Translations under genes and position numbers: made by a program
DNA from: Oligoflexus sp.
Lineage (GTDB): Bacteria > Bdellovibrionota_B > Oligoflexia > Oligoflexales > Oligoflexaceae
Length of the DNA stretch: 64,000 bases
Direction of reading: 5' to 3'
Assembly (NCBI GenBank): GCA_014378195.1
Contig: JACMOC010000036.1
Location: 124,001 to 188,000 of the forward strand
Notes under the pieces: model-generated
The model's database searches: none
Told to the model about the DNA's origin: nothing
The model's input: only the letters and a program-made list of their open reading frames with translations
Shown here: positions 61,550 through 64,000 of the stretch, one piece after another
How positions within the stretch are numbered: the first letter of the stretch is position 1
How the letters are laid out: every line of letters starts with the position of its first letter

Positions 61550-62161
61550 TTATTGTTTGTGATAGGGAGTGTCAAGGTCTACAGAGGTAGGGCGAGCGCC
61601 GCTGTTGTTCAGCAAAAGAGCGAACTTTTTGCCAAAGTACAGTGTTCCGCTACGATCGTCATACACATCTTGGATGACATCACCTTTTTTGATAGTGAAA
61701 TTTTCGCAAGAAAGCGCACTAACTTGGGCTTCTTGATTGAGAGCCCAATCTGTCTTGCCGCAGAATTTTGTGGTATTCAATGTTTTCACCAAAGCATCGG
61801 TGCCGGGCGTAATATAGGTATCGGATACTGTGAAATTCAGCATGTCGAGAGTCGAATCAGATGGCAATGAGCCCACCGACTGAACTGTACCAGTTGTACG
61901 GTAAGTAAGAGCTGTCGTCTCCGTACATGAATTCCCAGCAAAATATGTCTCTTTGCGATCAAAGTCGCCGACAGCGGTAAAGTTTACCTGACGCAAAGCT
62001 GAGCCAAGTCCCATCACACCTTGTTTTGAACAATCTGTTTTATAAGTTCCGGCCAATTGATTCGGAATTTGTTGGATAGTTTTGTTGTCGTCCTTGCTCT
62101 TACCGCAAGCGCCAGCGAGGAGTCCAAGACTTAATAATGATGAGACGATTGCTGTTTTCAT
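61550..62161 (-). CDS. Lipoprotein (unknown)
   Basis: A 203-residue protein with lipobox LAGAC (Cys19) and a beta-rich mature part rich in Thr and Ser. It has spaced Cys residues (YKTDCSKQG, GNSCTETT, FCGKTD, LSCENF). The spacing of LAGTYKTDC recalls small lipocalin-like folds, which is only an impression. GAGGT lies 6 nt ahead of the ATG. Function is unknown. Confidence 0.7.
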   Translation of the reverse strand: MKTAIVSSLLSLGLLAGACGKSKDDNKTIQQIPNQLAGTYKTDCSKQGVMGLGSALRQVNFTAVGDFDRKETYFAGNSCTETTALTYRTTGTVQSVGSLPSDSTLDMLNFTVSDTYITPGTDALVKTLNTTKFCGKTDWALNQEAQVSALSCENFTIKKGDVIQDVYDDRSGTLYFGKKFALLLNNSGARPTSVDLDTPYHKQ

Positions 62162-62220
62162 AACGTTACCTCTTAGTGTGTGAAGAATAGAAACGAACTT
62201 TAGTATAGAAAGACCTCGAA

Positions 62221-62811
62221 CTAACGTCCAGTGGTCGAGTTCTCACCTTTCACATCTCGCTTTACAATAACTAGCGCTGTACCAGGACCACCTTTTAATT
62301 CCAGTAAAGACGCCAACTCCTGAGTGTTACGATCCGGTGCCGCAGCGGATTTTAAAGCATCTTTAAGACGGGCATCTTTCGTTCGAAAGGTCTTAGCAAT
62401 CCATCCTGCATCTTGGCCCATATTGTAGGATTCAATCGGTTTGTTCGTCATCTCACTTAGACTGCGTTTCACAGCCTCAGCTCTTTTTTGCGCCAAGACG
62501 ACTTGGGCCTCAGGGAGCTTTTCGCCAGATTTAATAGCCTCTTTGTCACTCCATGCAGCGACGATAATTTTTTCTATATCACCATCTGCGACGACACTTC
62601 GGTATACAGCTCTAATATTTCGTGCTTCCGCTTCCGAGAGTACTGAACCACCTTTAGCGAAATTCACGATGGTCATGTCTTTTTCGAGAATGTTATATAA
62701 ATCTGTTTCTGCCGACTGAATTGCATTATTTATCTTGCCTGATACCATTTCGGCCCGAACGACAGGACTCATAAGGGTAGCGCTAAGAATCACTGTTGTT
62801 AAAGTTTTCAT
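62221..62811 (-). CDS. Exported protein with weak OmpA-like features (unknown)
   Basis: A 196-residue protein starting at ATG 62811, where AAAGGA is 6 nt ahead; a longer frame to 62889 has no site. The signal peptide is short (TVILSATLMSPVVRAE). The middle (IEKIIVAAWSDKEA, LAQKRAEAVKRSLSEM) echoes the OmpA-like core, where a G-H-T-D strand is followed by R-A-x-x-V, but the GHTD signature is absent. It may be a degenerate peptidoglycan-associated domain. Confidence 0.62.
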   Translation of the reverse strand: MKTLTTVILSATLMSPVVRAEMVSGKINNAIQSAETDLYNILEKDMTIVNFAKGGSVLSEAEARNIRAVYRSVVADGDIEKIIVAAWSDKEAIKSGEKLPEAQVVLAQKRAEAVKRSLSEMTNKPIESYNMGQDAGWIAKTFRTKDARLKDALKSAAAPDRNTQELASLLELKGGPGTALVIVKRDVKGENSTTGR

Positions 62812-62851
62812 GTTCGATCCTTTTGTTATCAACACGAGTAAACAGCAGACC

Positions 62852-63013
62852 TCAGCGAGACGTTTGGTATAAAGCACTAAGCGTGCCAACGCTTAAAATG
62901 TGGACATTCAGGCCTTTGGATTCCAGAAATTGCGCGTCTTTAACAGCCGCCTGTTCCCTAAATGATTCAGGCAACAGTACACTGCTGTTCCACTTAAGAG
63001 TGGTGATGGGACG
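62852..63013 (-). pseudogene. Probable fragment of a decayed exported protein
   Basis: Read on the minus strand, the frame ending at TGA 62852-62854 encodes LPESFREQAAVKDAQFLE and then GLNVHILSVGTLSALYQ, which looks like genuine protein text. Upstream it has no plausible start and meets a TAA after about 55 codons. It may be the C-terminal remnant of a gene that preceded the 62811 gene. Moderately speculative. Confidence 0.3.
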
Positions 63014-63030
63014 TTACGGACAAAGGACAA

Positions 63031-63060
63031 AAAAAAGTGCGCCAGCGAGGGCACACTTTT
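63031..63060 (-). terminator. Terminator of the CsbD gene
   Basis: On the minus strand GTGTGCC pairs with GGCGCAC (one G-T wobble) and is followed by a run of eight T, giving a canonical terminator about 30 nt after the CsbD stop. Confidence 0.75.
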
Positions 63061-63087
63061 ATTTTCTTATACAAGACATCTATGATG

Positions 63088-63291
63088 TTAGAGCTTCACA
63101 GACCTTAAAAATGAACTGACCGATTCCCTCGCCTGCTGTCGAGGCCAACCGTAACGGTTTTGAAGGCGTCCTTCCAGTTCATTCAGACGGCCATCTATCT
63201 CCTCGAGATCATCGTCAGTGAGTTTGTTCCAGTTCGCTTGTATGGAACCCCGGATCTCTTTCCACTTTCCTTGAACAATCTCGGTGTTCAT
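63088..63291 (-). CDS. CsbD-family stress-response protein
   Basis: A 67-residue hydrophilic protein with the CsbD pattern: N-terminal GKWKEIRGSIQANWNKLTDDD, then LEGRLQNRYGWPRQQARE. Family members are abundant in stationary phase or general stress and of unknown biochemical role. It lies next to a DUF1328 membrane protein gene on the same strand, a pairing common in stress regulons. The length is typical. Confidence 0.88.
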   Translation of the reverse strand: MNTEIVQGKWKEIRGSIQANWNKLTDDDLEEIDGRLNELEGRLQNRYGWPRQQARESVSSFLRSVKL

Positions 63292-63333
63292 CCGCGTATC
63301 CTCCCTTTTCGTCCAGGTTCCCCTGAAAGGTTG

Positions 63334-63507
63334 TTAGATACGACGCCCGCGGCCACCGAGGTGAAAAACAGTTGTGACAATAAAGAGAACGAGACCTACC
63401 CAAAAGAGGATCTGAGCGATGCCAGCTGCACTTCCTGCGATACCACCAAAACCTAAAAATGCTGCGATCAGAGCGATTACGAAGAATGTTATGGCCCAAC
63501 TTAACAT
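63334..63507 (-). CDS. DUF1328/YtjA-family small membrane protein
   Basis: A 57-residue protein with two hydrophobic helices ([20 protein letters not shown], then [18 protein letters not shown]) and a basic tail GGRGRRI. It closely follows the DUF1328/YtjA pattern. GAGGTG precedes ATG 63507; a longer frame to 63636 is not supported. These proteins are small inner-membrane proteins, often in stress regulons. The CsbD gene follows 42 nt downstream and is probably co-transcribed. Confidence 0.85.
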   Translation of the reverse strand: MLSWAITFFVIALIAAFLGFGGIAGSAAGIAQILFWVGLVLFIVTTVFHLGGRGRRI

Positions 63508-63680
63508 GATACACCTCGAAATGAATTTTATGGGAAACTGACTTTCAACGTCCACTCTGAGGAGTAATGCGAAATACGTGCCAACGCTGACCGAATAGTT
63601 CCGAATGATGAAAAGTGGTACGTGCGATTTTTTCATGTCTTCACCTTCATACGCATTGACGTGCTAGGGAGCATTTTCCT

Positions 63681-63992
63681 AACGAGTTCGTCGCTGGCAT
63701 GAAGTCTGCACGCAATCTCAGATAAATCGTCTTTTCGGACTCCTGGGGTGACAGATCTCTCACCAAAGCAAAACAGGTCCCTTTCAGGCTTGAGGAATCA
63801 TTCAGCACGCAAACTGTTGCCCATGCCCTCGTTGCGAGGGGAGTAGAGCCAGACCAAATTTTGATTGATTCCCATGGTTCGAGTATGGTCAAAGGGTCTA
63901 AAATAAATCCAGCCGATCTGCAATTGGATTGTCGCGTCGATGCCATCGTCATGATACGGAGCGGAGTTGAGCCAATGACGACCGGCCGCTAA
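63681..63992 (+). pseudogene. Remnant of an OmpA-like C-terminal domain
   Basis: The frame 63681-63992 reads NEFVAGMKSARNLR, a TAA at 63723-63725, then IVFSDSWGDRSLTKA... It continues through AHALVARGVEPDQILIDSHG and ADLQLDCRVDAIVMI to TAA 63990-63992. This matches the late part of OmpA-like domains (T/S-D-s-x-G-d, RAxxVAxxLVxxGV, DRRVDIxI), but an in-frame stop interrupts it. No start or N-terminal portion exists, and the expected Arg-Arg is Cys-Arg. Most likely a decayed gene. An antisense frame here is a shadow. Confidence 0.55.
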
Positions 63993-64000
63993 GAGTCAAG

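Noticed and set aside
63647..63952. 101-codon minus-strand frame at the right edge
   Set aside because: Antisense to the better supported OmpA-like remnant.
1..64000. tRNA, rRNA and CRISPR arrays
   Set aside because: No cloverleaf, rRNA signature or regularly spaced repeats were recognised by eye; a dedicated search could still reveal a small RNA.

Overview
The window is a gene-dense stretch of chromosome from a Gram-negative bacterium. Lipoproteins with clear lipoboxes, TolC/RND efflux, OmpA-type proteins and an AsmA-like giant all imply two membranes. TIGR02147-like helix-turn-helix proteins, many response regulators, receiver-TPR proteins and many small lipoproteins resemble the Bdellovibrionota/Oligoflexia. 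That assignment is an impression from gene content, not a phylogenetic result. No rRNA, tRNA, CRISPR array, prophage or insertion sequence was recognised.

Layout, 0-12 kb. An ATGA-coupled pair of VWA (BatA/BatB-like) genes is followed by a membrane-anchored TPR protein and two small helical proteins sharing a CheZ-like motif. Next come a serine recombinase, a beta-barrel protein, a zinc deacylase (M14/AspA type), an OmpA lipoprotein, an unknown exported protein, a second paralogous serine recombinase, a very acidic small protein and an MFS exporter.

12-20 kb. A cluster resembling known light-induced (LitR/CarH-type) clusters: a broken MerR/B12-domain regulator, an NAD(P)-binding/DUF2867 protein and a photolyase. 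A glutaryl-CoA dehydrogenase, a Tat-exported PhoD-like phosphatase and an SRPBCC-SDR fusion follow.

20-34.5 kb. A receiver-TPR protein whose receiver has lost its phospho-acceptor Asp, a DegP/HtrA-type protease, an HNH protein, a long acyl-CoA dehydrogenase and a cytochrome-c-like lipoprotein. These lead into a tight three-gene unit: a 1123-residue AsmA-like protein, a small lipoprotein and a 1135-residue PD40/TPR protein. The first two genes resemble the E. coli ydbH-ynbE pair.

34.6-37.2 kb (minus strand). Two units, each an HTH regulator followed by a gene for a membrane or exported Pro-rich protein. One is an ATGA-coupled regulator/exported-peptide pair.

37.4-48.5 kb. A GH18 chitinase lipoprotein, then a signalling cluster (PAS-SpoIIE phosphatase, CheY, stand-alone receivers, CHASE3-GAF hybrid kinase). 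Mixed in are a TIGR01777-SRPBCC fusion, a LolA-like protein and a paraoxonase-like propeller.

48.8-55.2 kb. A TetR gene followed by a complete RND tripartite efflux operon (TolC, adaptor, HAE1 pump) closed by a 17-bp-stem terminator.

55-64 kb. A tandem UspA protein, a zf-TFIIB protein, a second receiver-TPR paralogue (Asp to Glu), a trypsin-like lipoprotein, several small lipoproteins, CsbD and DUF1328 stress proteins, and remnants of decayed genes at the right edge.

Start sites were chosen by Shine-Dalgarno spacing and often lie inside the longest frame. Family assignments come from motif recognition alone.
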